This document shows, one piece after another, positions 1 to 12,820 of a stretch of DNA of 64,000 bases. The stretch covers positions 1-64,000 of the forward strand of contig CALFRK010000002.1 of the NCBI GenBank assembly GCA_937919625.1. The letters are read 5' to 3'. The notes beneath the pieces were generated by a model, which had not been told where the DNA came from, ran no database searches, and saw nothing but the letters and a program-made list of their open reading frames with translations. This stretch comes from an uncultured Ilumatobacter sp. (GTDB lineage: Bacteria; Actinomycetota; Acidimicrobiia; Acidimicrobiales; Ilumatobacteraceae). The position numbers and the translations under genes are program-made. How positions within the stretch are numbered: the stretch's first letter is position 1; each line of letters starts with the position of its first letter.

Positions 1-327
1 GCTCGACAACGGAAGAAACATCCATACCCCCATCATGACCAGGGGGTGTCACAGCCATAACGAAACCACCGGACAAACATTCGACCTGCGCCGAACACCT
101 CGGGCGCTCGCCCTGGAGCTGTCGTATCGGAAAGGATCCGCTCGGCGACCGCGGCCAAGCGCGGCGCTGACTACGCGACCGCTGTCGGCCTGCACCGGGT
201 GGCGTTCGACAACCCCAACATCTGGGTCACCAACCACGACGAACGACAGATTCGAGCCGTTTGTCGTTAGCTACGCCGAGACCCTCGTCGTCCCTGTCAC
301 CGCCGGCCCCCTCACTCTTGTGCGCGG

Positions 328-2439
328 TCAGATTGCCAGCGAGCGACGAAGGAACTCGAGCTGGTGCAACAACAGGTTTTCGGCAACGACTTCTTGCGGT
401 GTCATGTGGGTGACGCCGACCAACGGCAGCACCTCATGCGGCTTTCCGGCCGCCAAGAGCGCTGATGACAGTTGCAGCGTGTGGGCGGCCACGACGTTGT
501 CGTCGGCCAAACCGTGCACCAGCAGCAGTGGGCGGCTGAGCCGAGGCGCCAACGGCAGTAGCGACGAGGCGTTGTACACCTCTGGCTGCTGATGTGGGTC
601 GCCCAGGTAACGCTCGGTGTAGTGGGTGTCGTAAAGGCGCCACTCGGTTACAGGAGCACCGGCGACTGCGGCGTGGAACACGTCGGGTCGTTGGAGTACT
701 GCCAGAGCTGCCAAATATCCACCGAAGCTCCAGCCCCGAATCGCCACGCGACCGAGATCGAGCTCGGGATGTCGCTCGGCGGCGGCATGCAGTCCGTCGA
801 TCTGATCATTCAACACGCCGCTCGCCAGGTCGTTGAGCACCGACCGTTCGAAGCCGCTGCCGCGTCCAGGGGTGCCGCGACCGTCGATCACCACTACGGC
901 GAATCCCTGGTCGGCGAACCACTGCGATGTGCAGAAGTCATTGTGCGACCGCACTACCCGCTGGGCATGCGGGCCGCCATACGGGTCGAGCAGCACCGGC
1001 AGCGGCGACCCGTCGTGGTCGTGGGGGAGCAGAACGGCGGTAGAGGCGACGCGCGCCGAGTGGGTGGTGATCGCGACCTGCGGTCGCACGAGCGGGCGCT
1101 CGGCGTAGCTGTCGAGTGTTTCGCCAGACGGAAGTCGCCATCGGGCTCCAGGTTCGTGCACTGTCGACGTACGGATCACCACGGTCTGACCTCCAACGGC
1201 ACCGGTATTGACACTCAGCCCGTTGGTGAGTGGCTCGAACCCGGAGGCGTTCCATCGATAGAGGTGTTGCACGGTGGCGTCGTCGACCGGATTGCCGGTG
1301 ACGACGATCTGCTCGGCGCTGGCTGACACGACGGCTCGGACCTGCACGTCGAGCGACGAGACGAACTCGTCACCGACGACAAGGCGCCGTACACCATCGC
1401 GGTCGGCGCACATGACGAGACGATCACTATCGATCAGCACCCCTGTGCCCGGCACCAGCTCGACCCAGGCTTCGTCGTGATCGCTCCAGACGACAGAGGT
1501 CTGCCCGGTTTCGACGTCGACCTTCAGCACCCGCAGGTCGTGTTGGTCGCGAGATTGCACGGTGATCGTCAGACCGTGATCGTTCCAGTCCACCTTCGCC
1601 AGATACGGGAACCCGGTTCGGTCCCAGGCGACCGCCAGCCCTTCGCTTCCGTCGACCGGTAGCAGGTGCAGCGATACGTCGGTGTTCGGCGTGCCGGCGG
1701 CGGGGTACCGAACCGCACGCGGCGCAGAACCGGGGTCGGCCGGATTGGAGATGTGCCACACCTGCACCGGTGCATCGTCGGAGCGACAGACCGCCAGCGT
1801 GGCGCCGCCAGGAGCCCACCAGAACCCGCGATAGCGGCCCATCTCCTCGGCGGCGATGAACTCGGCGCTGCCCCACGTAATGGTGTCGGGGTCGCCCTGC
1901 TCCCGAGCAACCGGCTTAGCGTCGCCGTCAAGATCGGTCACCCACAGCTCCCGGCCTCGGACATAGGCGATCAGGCCCCCGCCCGAAGCTGCGTCTGGCC
2001 AGGTTTCGGGCGCCGGCCTCGGATCGAAGACGGGCCCCTCGACCGGCACTCGCCACGCGACCGCCGCGTTGAGGTCGGCGGCGAACAGTTGGCCGGCGAG
2101 GGCAAACGTCGCCAGCGAGCCATCATTCGAGAGGGCGTAAGAGGTGACACCGCCGGCGCCCTCGCGCAGGCGCTCGCGGCGGGCTCGTTCTTCGGCAGGG
2201 AGTTCGGCGTCGTCGGCAGCTGCGGCCGCCAGCAAGGTCGTTGGGTCGCCAACCAGAAGCTCGTCGCCCGTGGTGGCGTCTGCCACCCACAAACAGTTGA
2301 CGGGATCTGCACCGCCCCGGCTGCGGGCGAATATCACGCGGGCCCCGTCATTGGTGACCGTGAGGTCGCGCGGCTCGCCGAGCGTCAGTCGCTGCGTGCG
2401 GGCATATTGGCGTGGGAAAGAATCGTCCATTTCGGTCAT
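328..2439 (-). CDS. S9 family peptidase (prolyl oligopeptidase / DPP-IV-like)
   Basis: 703-aa ORF; C-terminal alpha/beta hydrolase with GWSFGGYLA nucleophile motif and HGLADDNV; N-terminal beta-propeller-like region. Confidence 0.9.
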   Translation of the reverse strand: MTEMDDSFPRQYARTQRLTLGEPRDLTVTNDGARVIFARSRGGADPVNCLWVADATTGDELLVGDPTTLLAAAAADDAELPAEERARRERLREGAGGVTSYALSNDGSLATFALAGQLFAADLNAAVAWRVPVEGPVFDPRPAPETWPDAASGGGLIAYVRGRELWVTDLDGDAKPVAREQGDPDTITWGSAEFIAAEEMGRYRGFWWAPGGATLAVCRSDDAPVQVWHISNPADPGSAPRAVRYPAAGTPNTDVSLHLLPVDGSEGLAVAWDRTGFPYLAKVDWNDHGLTITVQSRDQHDLRVLKVDVETGQTSVVWSDHDEAWVELVPGTGVLIDSDRLVMCADRDGVRRLVVGDEFVSSLDVQVRAVVSASAEQIVVTGNPVDDATVQHLYRWNASGFEPLTNGLSVNTGAVGGQTVVIRTSTVHEPGARWRLPSGETLDSYAERPLVRPQVAITTHSARVASTAVLLPHDHDGSPLPVLLDPYGGPHAQRVVRSHNDFCTSQWFADQGFAVVVIDGRGTPGRGSGFERSVLNDLASGVLNDQIDGLHAAAERHPELDLGRVAIRGWSFGGYLAALAVLQRPDVFHAAVAGAPVTEWRLYDTHYTERYLGDPHQQPEVYNASSLLPLAPRLSRPLLLVHGLADDNVVAAHTLQLSSALLAAGKPHEVLPLVGVTHMTPQEVVAENLLLHQLEFLRRSLAI

Positions 2440-2440
2440 C

Positions 2441-3400
2441 TCAGGCGTGGGCGGCGCGGTTGCTGGCGGCCGCTAGGGCATCGAGCACGATCGCCCAGGC
2501 TGCCTCGTGGTCGACGCGTTCGAGCACGTGCGCGTTCGGAGCTTCCTGACCGATCATGTCGCGACGATCGATCACCGTCATCCCGGTGGTGTGGCGCCCC
2601 TCCATCTCGATCGTCACGTGCCGGTCGACACCGATGAACAGGTGTGGATGTGTGAGCGCCATAACAGCGAGCGGGTCGTGCAGCGCAGCGCCGACCATGT
2701 GCTCGTGTCGCGAAAGATAGTTACGTGCGAAGAATCTGAACAGGTCGGTGATCATCGAGGAAAAGGGGGTGTTGATCGCCTCGACCTGTTCGATTCGGGG
2801 CGGCGTGACCAGGAACTGGTGGGTGACGTCGAGCCCGGCCATCGTGATCGGTGCCCCGCAATCGAACACCATCGCCGCAGCGTGCGGGTCGGCCCAGACA
2901 TTGAACTCGGCGAGCGGTGTGCGGTTGCCGAACGTGCCGCCTCCCATCAGCGAGATCCCGGCGATCCTGTCGACCAGATCGGGTGCCGTTCGCAACGCCA
3001 GGGCGATGTTGGTCAGCGGTCCGGTCGGCACCAACCAGACGCCCTCGTTTTGACGGCAGGTGTCGATGATGAAGGACACGGCGTCGGTCGAGTCAGCGCC
3101 GTGGCTGGGCGCCGGTAGTTCTGCGCCGTCGAGCCCGCTCGCCCCGTGCACGTACCCGGCGAACTTCGGTTCGGCGACAAGTGGGCGCTCGGCGCCCGAG
3201 TGCACCGTGGTATCGAGCTGCATCGCGTCACGCATCACGCAGGCGTTGTAGGTGGTGCGGTCGAGCGGCGCGTTGCCCGCCACCGTGGTGATGCCCAGCA
3301 GGTTGGTCGTGTGGGCGGCGAGCACGATCGCGATGACATCGTCGTGGCCGGGATCACAGTCGAGCACGATCTGTGGGCGGTCGTTGGAAACGTGTGACAT
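2441..3400 (-). CDS. Inosine/uridine-preferring nucleoside hydrolase family protein
   Basis: DCDPGHDDVIAI N-terminal motif; start chosen at MSHVSNDRPQIVLDCDPGHDD rather than the ORF-track start. Confidence 0.88.
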   Translation of the reverse strand: MSHVSNDRPQIVLDCDPGHDDVIAIVLAAHTTNLLGITTVAGNAPLDRTTYNACVMRDAMQLDTTVHSGAERPLVAEPKFAGYVHGASGLDGAELPAPSHGADSTDAVSFIIDTCRQNEGVWLVPTGPLTNIALALRTAPDLVDRIAGISLMGGGTFGNRTPLAEFNVWADPHAAAMVFDCGAPITMAGLDVTHQFLVTPPRIEQVEAINTPFSSMITDLFRFFARNYLSRHEHMVGAALHDPLAVMALTHPHLFIGVDRHVTIEMEGRHTTGMTVIDRRDMIGQEAPNAHVLERVDHEAAWAIVLDALAAASNRAAHA

Positions 3401-3435
3401 GGCGGCCAGCATCGCGCATGGCGTGAGACGATGAT

Positions 3436-4254
3436 GTGGTGAAACCATCGATGATGGCCCTCGTCGCCGCTCTCGGGCTGGCGGCGTGCACCCAAGGGGG
3501 TGACGAACTCGGCGATCCGGTCACCACCCCCGGTCGTTCGGCGCCAACGTCGCTGTCGCCGCCGTCATCGCTGATCGATCCAGTCGATACTGCGGTCGCG
3601 CCAGCAGTGTCCCCCGAGCCGGTCGAGTCGATCGACACCAGCGCTGTCGTGGCGATCGCTCCGGCAGCACTGCCTCCGGTCGTCGAGGTGCCAGAGACCG
3701 GCGTGCCGGGGCTCGATAGTGGCGACCCGTTCTGTGCGTCGTGGAGCAGGTTCGGAGGTTCGTGGCAGGTCTTGCTCGTCGGCTCGACCTTCCTCGGTGA
3801 CCCCGGCCGGGTCGCCAGTTGGGAGATCGCTTCCGCCGACATCATCGAAGCGGCGTACGCAGCCATGATCGACAGCTTTCCGAACGAGCTGGCCGCGGAG
3901 GAGGAGATTGTTGCCGAGGCCTACTTCGGCGCACTGCGTCGTCGGGCCGACGCCGCCCGCGTGTCACTCGATGACGCCGGGTCGAACTTTGAGGCGGTGC
4001 AACGCCTCGGGCGGGCGTGGCTGGAGGCGCTGGCCACACGCGATCCCCTGAATCCGGATCTTGCGTTCGAGATTCCTGAAGATCTGCAAGAGTTGGTCGA
4101 CCGCGCTGCCGACGATTTTCGTTCGCAGCGGGTCGAGTTCCACCTCGACCCGAGCATGGTGGTCGGAGTCGAGACCCCGCTCACCGATACCTATCTCGAA
4201 ACCGGTTGCCCCGACCAGGGCACGCTGAGCGGTCAAGAGGTCGATGGCAGCTGA
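3436..4254 (+). CDS. Putative lipoprotein, unknown function
   Basis: N-terminal signal with lipobox LAAC; Pro/Ser/Thr-rich linker; no recognised domain. Confidence 0.6.
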   Translation: MVKPSMMALVAALGLAACTQGGDELGDPVTTPGRSAPTSLSPPSSLIDPVDTAVAPAVSPEPVESIDTSAVVAIAPAALPPVVEVPETGVPGLDSGDPFCASWSRFGGSWQVLLVGSTFLGDPGRVASWEIASADIIEAAYAAMIDSFPNELAAEEEIVAEAYFGALRRRADAARVSLDDAGSNFEAVQRLGRAWLEALATRDPLNPDLAFEIPEDLQELVDRAADDFRSQRVEFHLDPSMVVGVETPLTDTYLETGCPDQGTLSGQEVDGS

Positions 4255-4332
4255 CGGCACGCCCGGTCCGTGGCGCGGATGTTTCGTCGAGGCATCTCGG
4301 TTCGGTCGATTCGCGGCTCCTACACTCTCGGC

Positions 4333-4779
4333 GTGGCACGCATTGCATTTGGATCAGACCATGCCGGGTACGAGCTGAAACAACACCTGATCGACCGGCT
4401 CGGTTCAGCGGGGCACGAGATCATCGACCAGGGCACCGATTCGACCGACAGCGTCGATTACCCCCAATTCTGTGCCGCCGCCGCCCGCGTCGTTCGCGAT
4501 GGCGGCGCCGACTTCGGAATCGTCCTGGGTGGCAGTGGCCAGGGCGAGCAGCTGGCAGCGAACAAGGTGCGCGGGGTGCGTGCCGCCCTTTGCAACTGTC
4601 TCTATACGGCCCGCATGGCGCGTGGGCACAACGATGCCAACGTATTGTCGATCGGCGCTCGCGTCGTCGGTGTCGGCCTTGCCGAAGAGATCGTCGACGT
4701 GTTCTTGGCCACCCCGTTCGAAGGTGGCCGACACGCACGTCGTGTCGGCCAAATCACTGCACTCGAGGAGCAATTCTGA
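4333..4779 (+). CDS. rpiB: Ribose-5-phosphate isomerase B
   Basis: [17 protein letters not shown] and [21 protein letters not shown] motifs; GTG start at 4333 preferred. Confidence 0.92.
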   Translation: MARIAFGSDHAGYELKQHLIDRLGSAGHEIIDQGTDSTDSVDYPQFCAAAARVVRDGGADFGIVLGGSGQGEQLAANKVRGVRAALCNCLYTARMARGHNDANVLSIGARVVGVGLAEEIVDVFLATPFEGGRHARRVGQITALEEQF

Positions 4780-4781
4780 TC

Positions 4782-6035
4782 ATGCCGTTCCATTCCGATT
4801 CCGATCCGGACACCATTGTCGAAGACCTTCTGGTGCGCGAGTTACAGCGCCAGACGACCGGCTTGCAGCTGATCGCCAGCGAGAACTTCACGTCTCCTGC
4901 GGTGATGCGCGCCACAGGCTCGGTGCTGACCAACAAGTACGCAGAGGGTTACCCGGGCAAGCGTTACTACGGCGGCAACGCGATCGTCGACGACATCGAG
5001 GCGATCGCCATCGAACGCGCCAAGACTCTGTTCGGGGCTGATCACGCCAATGTCCAGCCGCACTCGGGTGCCAACGCCAATATGTGCGCCTACCAGGCGC
5101 TGCTACAGCCCGGCGACACGGTGCTCGGGCTCAGCCTCGATCACGGCGGGCACCTCACCCACGGCTCGCCTGTCAATGCCAGCGGCATGCTGTACAACTT
5201 CGTGTCGTACGGCGTGGGCGGCGAGGAGCGGATCGATATGGACGCCATGCGAAAGCTTGCGCACGAGCATCGACCGAAGATGATCGTGGCCGGCACCACC
5301 AGCTACCCGCGCCGTCTCGACCCCGAGCCGTTCCGTGCGATCGCCGACGAGGTTGGTGCGCTGCTGCTGTTCGACATCGCTCACCTCGCCGGACTCGTTG
5401 CAGGCGGCGCCCATCCCAATCCGGTGCCGCTCGCCGACGTCGTCACGTTCACTACCCACAAGACCCTGCGCGGCCCGCGCGGCGGATGCATCCTCTCGAA
5501 GGCGGAATACGCCAAGGCGATCGACAAGGCGGTCTTTCCGGGTTGGCAGGGCGGCCCCCTCGAACACGCCATCGCCGGCAAGGCGATCGCTTTCTACGAG
5601 GCGTCGCAGCCGAGCTTCGGCGAGTACGCACGTCAGGTCGTCGCAAACGCGTCGGCGCTGGCAGGCGCCCTGGCAGGGGAGGGTTTCCGACTCGTCTCCG
5701 GCGGCACCGACAACCACTTGATGGTGGTCGACCTGCGGCCCTTCGACGAGGAACTCACCGGCAAGGTCGCCCAGTTGTCGCTCGACCAGGCCGGCATCAC
5801 ACTCAACAAGAACACGGTGCCCGACGACCCGCGCAGCCCGTTCGTCACCAGCGGGGTGCGGATCGGCACACCTTCTGTCACCACCCAGGGCATGACCGAG
5901 CAGGAAATGCCGCAGATCGCGTCGCTGATCACGCGAGCACTTCGGGGTCGCGACGACATCGACGCGCTGGCCGCCGTTCGCGCCGACGTCGGCGCCCTGT
6001 GCGCACGATTCCCGGCCTACCCGAACGGCCTATAA
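4782..6035 (+). CDS. glyA: Serine hydroxymethyltransferase
   Basis: [29 protein letters not shown]-lysine motif; start ATG 4782 directly after rpiB stop. Confidence 0.95.
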   Translation: MPFHSDSDPDTIVEDLLVRELQRQTTGLQLIASENFTSPAVMRATGSVLTNKYAEGYPGKRYYGGNAIVDDIEAIAIERAKTLFGADHANVQPHSGANANMCAYQALLQPGDTVLGLSLDHGGHLTHGSPVNASGMLYNFVSYGVGGEERIDMDAMRKLAHEHRPKMIVAGTTSYPRRLDPEPFRAIADEVGALLLFDIAHLAGLVAGGAHPNPVPLADVVTFTTHKTLRGPRGGCILSKAEYAKAIDKAVFPGWQGGPLEHAIAGKAIAFYEASQPSFGEYARQVVANASALAGALAGEGFRLVSGGTDNHLMVVDLRPFDEELTGKVAQLSLDQAGITLNKNTVPDDPRSPFVTSGVRIGTPSVTTQGMTEQEMPQIASLITRALRGRDDIDALAAVRADVGALCARFPAYPNGL

Positions 6036-6071
6036 GAGCCTGGGTTCACCAGCGCCGTAGTCTGAGCAGTT

Positions 6072-7265
6072 GTGTCTCCCGGCCTTGGCGATTATCTCCT
6101 GATCGGTGGCGTCGCCGCCGCCGCGACGTTCGCCGCCACGCCGATCGTTCGCGCGGTCGCTCTTTCGCACAACTGGATGTACGAGCCGAACGAACGTTCG
6201 GTCCATACCAGACCAGTTCCGCACGTCGGTGGGCTGGCGATGCTGGCGGGCTTTCTGGCGGCGCTATCGGTTGCTCTGTTGTTGGGTCGATTTGATGCGA
6301 TCTTCGACGACTACTCCGAGCCGTTTGGGATCGTGCTCGCCGCGCTAGTCGTGTTCGGCACCGGGCTACTTGACGACATCTTCGACATGGCGCCGCCCGG
6401 CAAGGTGACCGGCGTCGTGCTGGCGGCGATCGTCCTGGTCTATTTCGGCGTCACGATGTTGAACTTTCGCGTTCCGTTCTACGACGTGCTGATCCTTTCG
6501 AGTGACTGGATCCCTCTGGTCACGGCTTTGTGGTTGCTCGGGATGACGCAGACGATCAATTTGATCGACGGACTCGACGGGCTCGCTGCCGGCATCGTCG
6601 CAATCGCTGCCGCGTCGTTCTTCCTTTACGCCAACAAACTCAACGACCTCGGGTTGTTGTCCGACAGCAATGCCGGTCCGCTGATCGCTGTGATCACGGC
6701 CGGGATGTGCGTGGGCTTCCTGCCGCACAACTTCAATCCGGCTCGAATTTTTATGGGCGACAGCGGGGCGTTCTTGTTGGGTTTGCTGTTGGCGGTCTCG
6801 ACCAGCCTGGTCGGCGGTCGCGCCGATCCGAACACACAAGACCACGTTGGGCAGACGTTCTTCTTCTTTGCCCCACTTGCAATCCCGTTGTTGGTGCTGG
6901 GCGTGCCGGTTCTTGACACGCTGTTCGCGATCGTTCGGCGGGCGTCGAAGCGGCAGGCTCTCGATGTCGCCGACAAGGGGCACCTGCATCACCGCTTGAT
7001 GAACCTCGGCCACGGGCACCGACGCAGCGTGCTGATCCTTTGGACGTGGACGGCGCTGCTGTCGGCATTCGTGCTGTATCCGGTTCTGACTGACACGAAC
7101 CCCACGTATCTGCCGTTCGGGATCGGCGCGTTGGCGATCGTGCTTTTCACGGTGCTGCATCCGAGTGTGCGCCGCAAGCGGGCCGAGGCGGTCGAGGCGG
7201 CGCTCCTGCGCCCGGCGAGCGAGCAACTCCACCCGTCGCGCCCAGAGCGACGTGACGCTGACTAG
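6072..7265 (+). CDS. Undecaprenyl-phosphate N-acetylglucosaminyl-1-phosphate transferase-like (WecA/MraY family)
   Basis: Multi-TM; NLIDGLDGLAAG and RIFMGDSGAFLLG motifs; HLHHRL. Confidence 0.9.
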   Translation: MSPGLGDYLLIGGVAAAATFAATPIVRAVALSHNWMYEPNERSVHTRPVPHVGGLAMLAGFLAALSVALLLGRFDAIFDDYSEPFGIVLAALVVFGTGLLDDIFDMAPPGKVTGVVLAAIVLVYFGVTMLNFRVPFYDVLILSSDWIPLVTALWLLGMTQTINLIDGLDGLAAGIVAIAAASFFLYANKLNDLGLLSDSNAGPLIAVITAGMCVGFLPHNFNPARIFMGDSGAFLLGLLLAVSTSLVGGRADPNTQDHVGQTFFFFAPLAIPLLVLGVPVLDTLFAIVRRASKRQALDVADKGHLHHRLMNLGHGHRRSVLILWTWTALLSAFVLYPVLTDTNPTYLPFGIGALAIVLFTVLHPSVRRKRAEAVEAALLRPASEQLHPSRPERRDAD

Positions 7266-7305
7266 CCGGGCTGCAGTTGCACGAGATGCTCGATCGCGGC
7301 CCGCT

Positions 7306-7328
7306 GGGGGTTGCGAACCGAAACCCCC
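7306..7328 (+). terminator. Hairpin GGGGGTT-(9 nt)-AACCCCC between the WecA-like gene and the atp operon
   Basis: Perfect 7-bp stem read directly; no downstream T-run, so an intrinsic terminator is unproven. Confidence 0.35.
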
Positions 7329-7412
7329 GACGGATAGGTTCGTGACGATTATCACAAACGTCTTGGACCGACTCTCCATGCTGCTCAGGACTGTGTTGCC
7401 CGCTGATCGCCC

Positions 7413-7691
7413 ATGACATCTCCCGCCGCTCCGAATAGCAATCGCGCCGACGACACGTTCGGCATTGGCATCGAGGCGGGCGTGATGATGGTCCTATTCT
7501 CCGGGCTTGGCTGGATCATCGATCGGTGGCTCGGCACGATGCCGTGGTTCACGATCGGACTCTTCGTGCTAGGGGCGGTCGGTCTGTTCTACCGCTTGAA
7601 GGCCGAGTACACGATTCGTCTCGACGATCTGGCGGGCGAGCGGCGTCGCCAGTCAAATCATAACGAGCCGACTCTTCGAGGTCCGAAATGA
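7413..7691 (+). CDS. AtpZ/AtpI-like small membrane protein at the head of the atp operon
   Basis: Two TM segments (GIEAGVMMVLFSGLGWIIDRWLGTMPWFTIGLFVLGAVGLFYR); position upstream of atpB. Confidence 0.7.
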   Translation: MTSPAAPNSNRADDTFGIGIEAGVMMVLFSGLGWIIDRWLGTMPWFTIGLFVLGAVGLFYRLKAEYTIRLDDLAGERRRQSNHNEPTLRGPK

Positions 7692-8134
7692 CCAATACAT
7701 CTGCGTCGGCCTGGAATACCAAGCCCACAGGCGATGCTCCCGAAGTGTCGATCTCGCTCGACATGGTCCGCCGCGGTGTGGTCGTGGTGCCCGTGCTGGT
7801 CATCATTTGCGGCGTGATCTGGGGGGCAGACGGAGCATGGAGCGCCGCGTACGCGACAGCGCTCGTGTTGGGCAACTTCTTGTTGTCGGCCGGCATCATC
7901 GCCGCAGGCAGCCGAATCTCGTACGCGGCGTTGCTCTCGGGAGTGCTGTTCGGCTACATTTTCCGGCTCGCCTTGATCTTCTTCGCCGTATACATCGTCA
8001 GGGACGCGGGCTGGATTTCGCTGCCCGCGGTTGGCGTGTGTATTATCGTGACGCACCTTGGGCTGCTTATCTGGGAGCTGAAATATGTGGCTCTGTCGCT
8101 CGCTTATCCCGGATTGAAACCCACGCAACCCTGA
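7688..8134 (+). CDS. ATP synthase subunit I-like membrane protein
   Basis: Four hydrophobic segments, overlaps the previous gene by 4 nt, upstream of atpB. Confidence 0.6.
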   Translation: MTNTSASAWNTKPTGDAPEVSISLDMVRRGVVVVPVLVIICGVIWGADGAWSAAYATALVLGNFLLSAGIIAAGSRISYAALLSGVLFGYIFRLALIFFAVYIVRDAGWISLPAVGVCIIVTHLGLLIWELKYVALSLAYPGLKPTQP

Positions 8135-8211
8135 TTCGTTCACCGTAGATTCAGTCACGCCCGAACCCATATTTCACCCCCGAACCCGCAACCGCACAAA
8201 GGACACCATCC

Positions 8212-9310
<1,099 letters not shown>

Positions 9311-9349
9311 CCGCTACCTCGCCCACCACCGATCACGAAAGGAGTTGAC

Positions 9350-9952
9350 GTGCTAACAGCCGTCACAACTCTGACTGCCAACTCGATCGAAGTTCGTTTC
9401 GTCGATGCCCTGCGCGGCACCAACGAAGACACGCATGCCGGGGTCGAGCCCAAGGACGGTCCGAGCCCGATCGCACCTGAGATGAAGGAACTCGCCTGGA
9501 CGGCGGGAGCCTTCGTCTTGTTTGCAGTTCTCATGCGGCTGGTCTTGTACCCACGTCTCAAGAGTGGGATGGACGCCCGGTACGCCGGTATTCGTGGCGG
9601 TCACGAGGGTGCCGATGCTGCCCGCGCTGCCGCCCGTGCCGAGGTGGCCGAATACGAGAGCCAGCTCGCCACGTTGCGGAGTGAGGCAAATGAGCGGGTC
9701 GAGGCGCAGCGACGCACGTTGGAAACCGAGCGGCAGGCTCGTCTCGGCGAGTTGAATGTTCGACTCGACGCACGTCGACAAGCGGCGCTGGTCGACGCCC
9801 AAGCGGCGCGCACGGCGTTGCATGCTGATGTTGAAACCGCCGCAGCTGATGTGGTGGCTCGCGTGATCGAGTTGGCCACTGGGCAGCGTCCGGGCTCTGA
9901 CGTCGTGAGCGCCGCGGTGGCCGCGACGATGATGGAGGGGGCGGCACGATGA
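9350..9952 (+). CDS. atpF: F1Fo ATP synthase subunit b-type (first of two)
   Basis: Single TM followed by long Ala/Glu/Arg-rich coiled coil; operon position. Confidence 0.8.
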   Translation: MLTAVTTLTANSIEVRFVDALRGTNEDTHAGVEPKDGPSPIAPEMKELAWTAGAFVLFAVLMRLVLYPRLKSGMDARYAGIRGGHEGADAARAAARAEVAEYESQLATLRSEANERVEAQRRTLETERQARLGELNVRLDARRQAALVDAQAARTALHADVETAAADVVARVIELATGQRPGSDVVSAAVAATMMEGAAR

Positions 9953-10518
9953 GCTTGCTGACCAACATCATCTTGGTGATGGCCGAGGAAGGTCCTCATC
10001 GCGACGACAACGGGCAGATCGTCACCCACCATTGGCTGTGGCCCGAGCGGTCAGAACTGATCTATGGCACGGTCTCGTCGATCCTCATCTTCGCGCTGCT
10101 GTACAAGTTCGCCGGCCCTGCGATCGTCAAGGGGTTCACGGCTCGAACCGAACGGATTCGGGTCGAGCTCGACGCATCGGCGACGGCCCAGGCCGAGGCC
10201 AACGCAGAGGCAGCCAGCATCCGAACCGCCAAAGGAGATATCGACGCCGAGCGGCAACGCCTGTTCGCCGAAGCCGACGCCCAAGCCGAGGCACTCTTGG
10301 TCGAAGGGCGGGCACAGCTCGAAATCGACGTCGCCGATCTCGAGCAACGGGCCGACAATGAGCTGGTGGCAGCGGGATCCAGGGTTGGCGATGAGTTGCG
10401 TGCGGAGATCGCGCGCATCGCTTCAGAAGCGACCGACAACGTGGTCGCTGTCGGCCTTGACAGCGCAACCCAGCAGGCCTTGATCGAATCCTTCATTTCT
10501 ACGGTGGGAGCGAGCTGA
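9949..10518 (+). CDS. atpF: F1Fo ATP synthase subunit b-type (second of two)
   Basis: Single TM then charged coiled coil; overlaps the previous b-type gene by 4 nt. Confidence 0.8.
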   Translation: MSLLTNIILVMAEEGPHRDDNGQIVTHHWLWPERSELIYGTVSSILIFALLYKFAGPAIVKGFTARTERIRVELDASATAQAEANAEAASIRTAKGDIDAERQRLFAEADAQAEALLVEGRAQLEIDVADLEQRADNELVAAGSRVGDELRAEIARIASEATDNVVAVGLDSATQQALIESFISTVGAS

Positions 10519-11045
10519 TGTCCGACTCACGAATCGACGGTTATGCACGCGGCCTGTTTGAGATCGCTCGCGCAGAAGGCACGATTGACGAGGTCGAAGA
10601 CGAGCTGTTCCGATTCGCTCGCTCGTACGAGGCAAGCGATGCGCTCCGCAATGCCCTGACCGACGAGATGATCCCGGCCGGCAAACGGCAGGCGATCGTC
10701 GAAGACCTGTTGGGCGGCAAGGCCACGTCGACCACGACCCAGCTTGTATCGATGGTGGTCGGATCCGGCCGCGGCCGCGACCTTCCGGCAATCATCGACA
10801 AGCTTGTCGAACGGGCGTCAAACTCGAAGAATCTCGAGCTCGCCGAAGTGCGCAGCGCAGTTGCGCTCACCTCCGACCAGCAGGATCGCCTCAAGGCGGC
10901 GTTGGCCAACGCCACCGGTGTGGAGGTCAATCTCAAGGTGGTCATCGATCCGTCCATCCTGGGCGGCATCGTTGCCACTGTGGGCGACGTCGTCATCGAT
11001 GGCAGCGTCCGTACCCGCGTCGACCAGTTGAAGAGCCGGCTCTGA
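10518..11045 (+). CDS. atpH: F1Fo ATP synthase subunit delta
   Basis: YARGLFEIA N-terminus and VVIDPSILGGIVATVGDVVIDGSVRTRVDQLKSRL C-terminus. Confidence 0.93.
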   Translation: MSDSRIDGYARGLFEIARAEGTIDEVEDELFRFARSYEASDALRNALTDEMIPAGKRQAIVEDLLGGKATSTTTQLVSMVVGSGRGRDLPAIIDKLVERASNSKNLELAEVRSAVALTSDQQDRLKAALANATGVEVNLKVVIDPSILGGIVATVGDVVIDGSVRTRVDQLKSRL

Positions 11046-11081
11046 GCCGTCGCTGACAAGTTTCCGAAACGAGCACATGAC

Positions 11082-12674
<1,593 letters not shown>

Positions 12675-12682
12675 TTGCCGAA

Positions 12683-12820
12683 ATGGACCCGACCCCCACC
12701 ACGAGCGCCGAGGGAAGCGCCAACGACGAGGCTGCCACCGCAGCCGATCTCGTTCGTCGCGCCCCGGCGAACGGTGAGGGTGCGACGATCATGCCAAGTG
12801 ATCCAGGAGGACATCAGTAA
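12683..12820 (+). CDS. Candidate small ORF (45 aa) between atpA and atpG
   Basis: MDPTPTTSAEGSANDEAATAADLVRRAPANGEGATIMPSDPGGHQ*; GC-rich third positions; stop overlaps atpG start as TAATG; below the 60-aa ORF-track cutoff; no strong RBS of its own. Confidence 0.4.
   Translation: MDPTPTTSAEGSANDEAATAADLVRRAPANGEGATIMPSDPGGHQ

Noticed and set aside
61-270. Open stretch ending ...VVSERIRSATAAKRGADYATAVGLHRVAFDNPNIWVTNHDERQIRAVCR* in frame 1
   Set aside because: No ATG start and a stop at 58-60; might be a gene remnant, but evidence is too thin
1666-2637. 323-aa + strand ORF antisense to the S9 peptidase
   Set aside because: Shadow ORF of a clear peptidase gene
5084-6295. 403-aa + strand ORF overlapping glyA in another frame
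   Set aside because: Arg-rich out-of-frame translation of glyA; artefact of high GC
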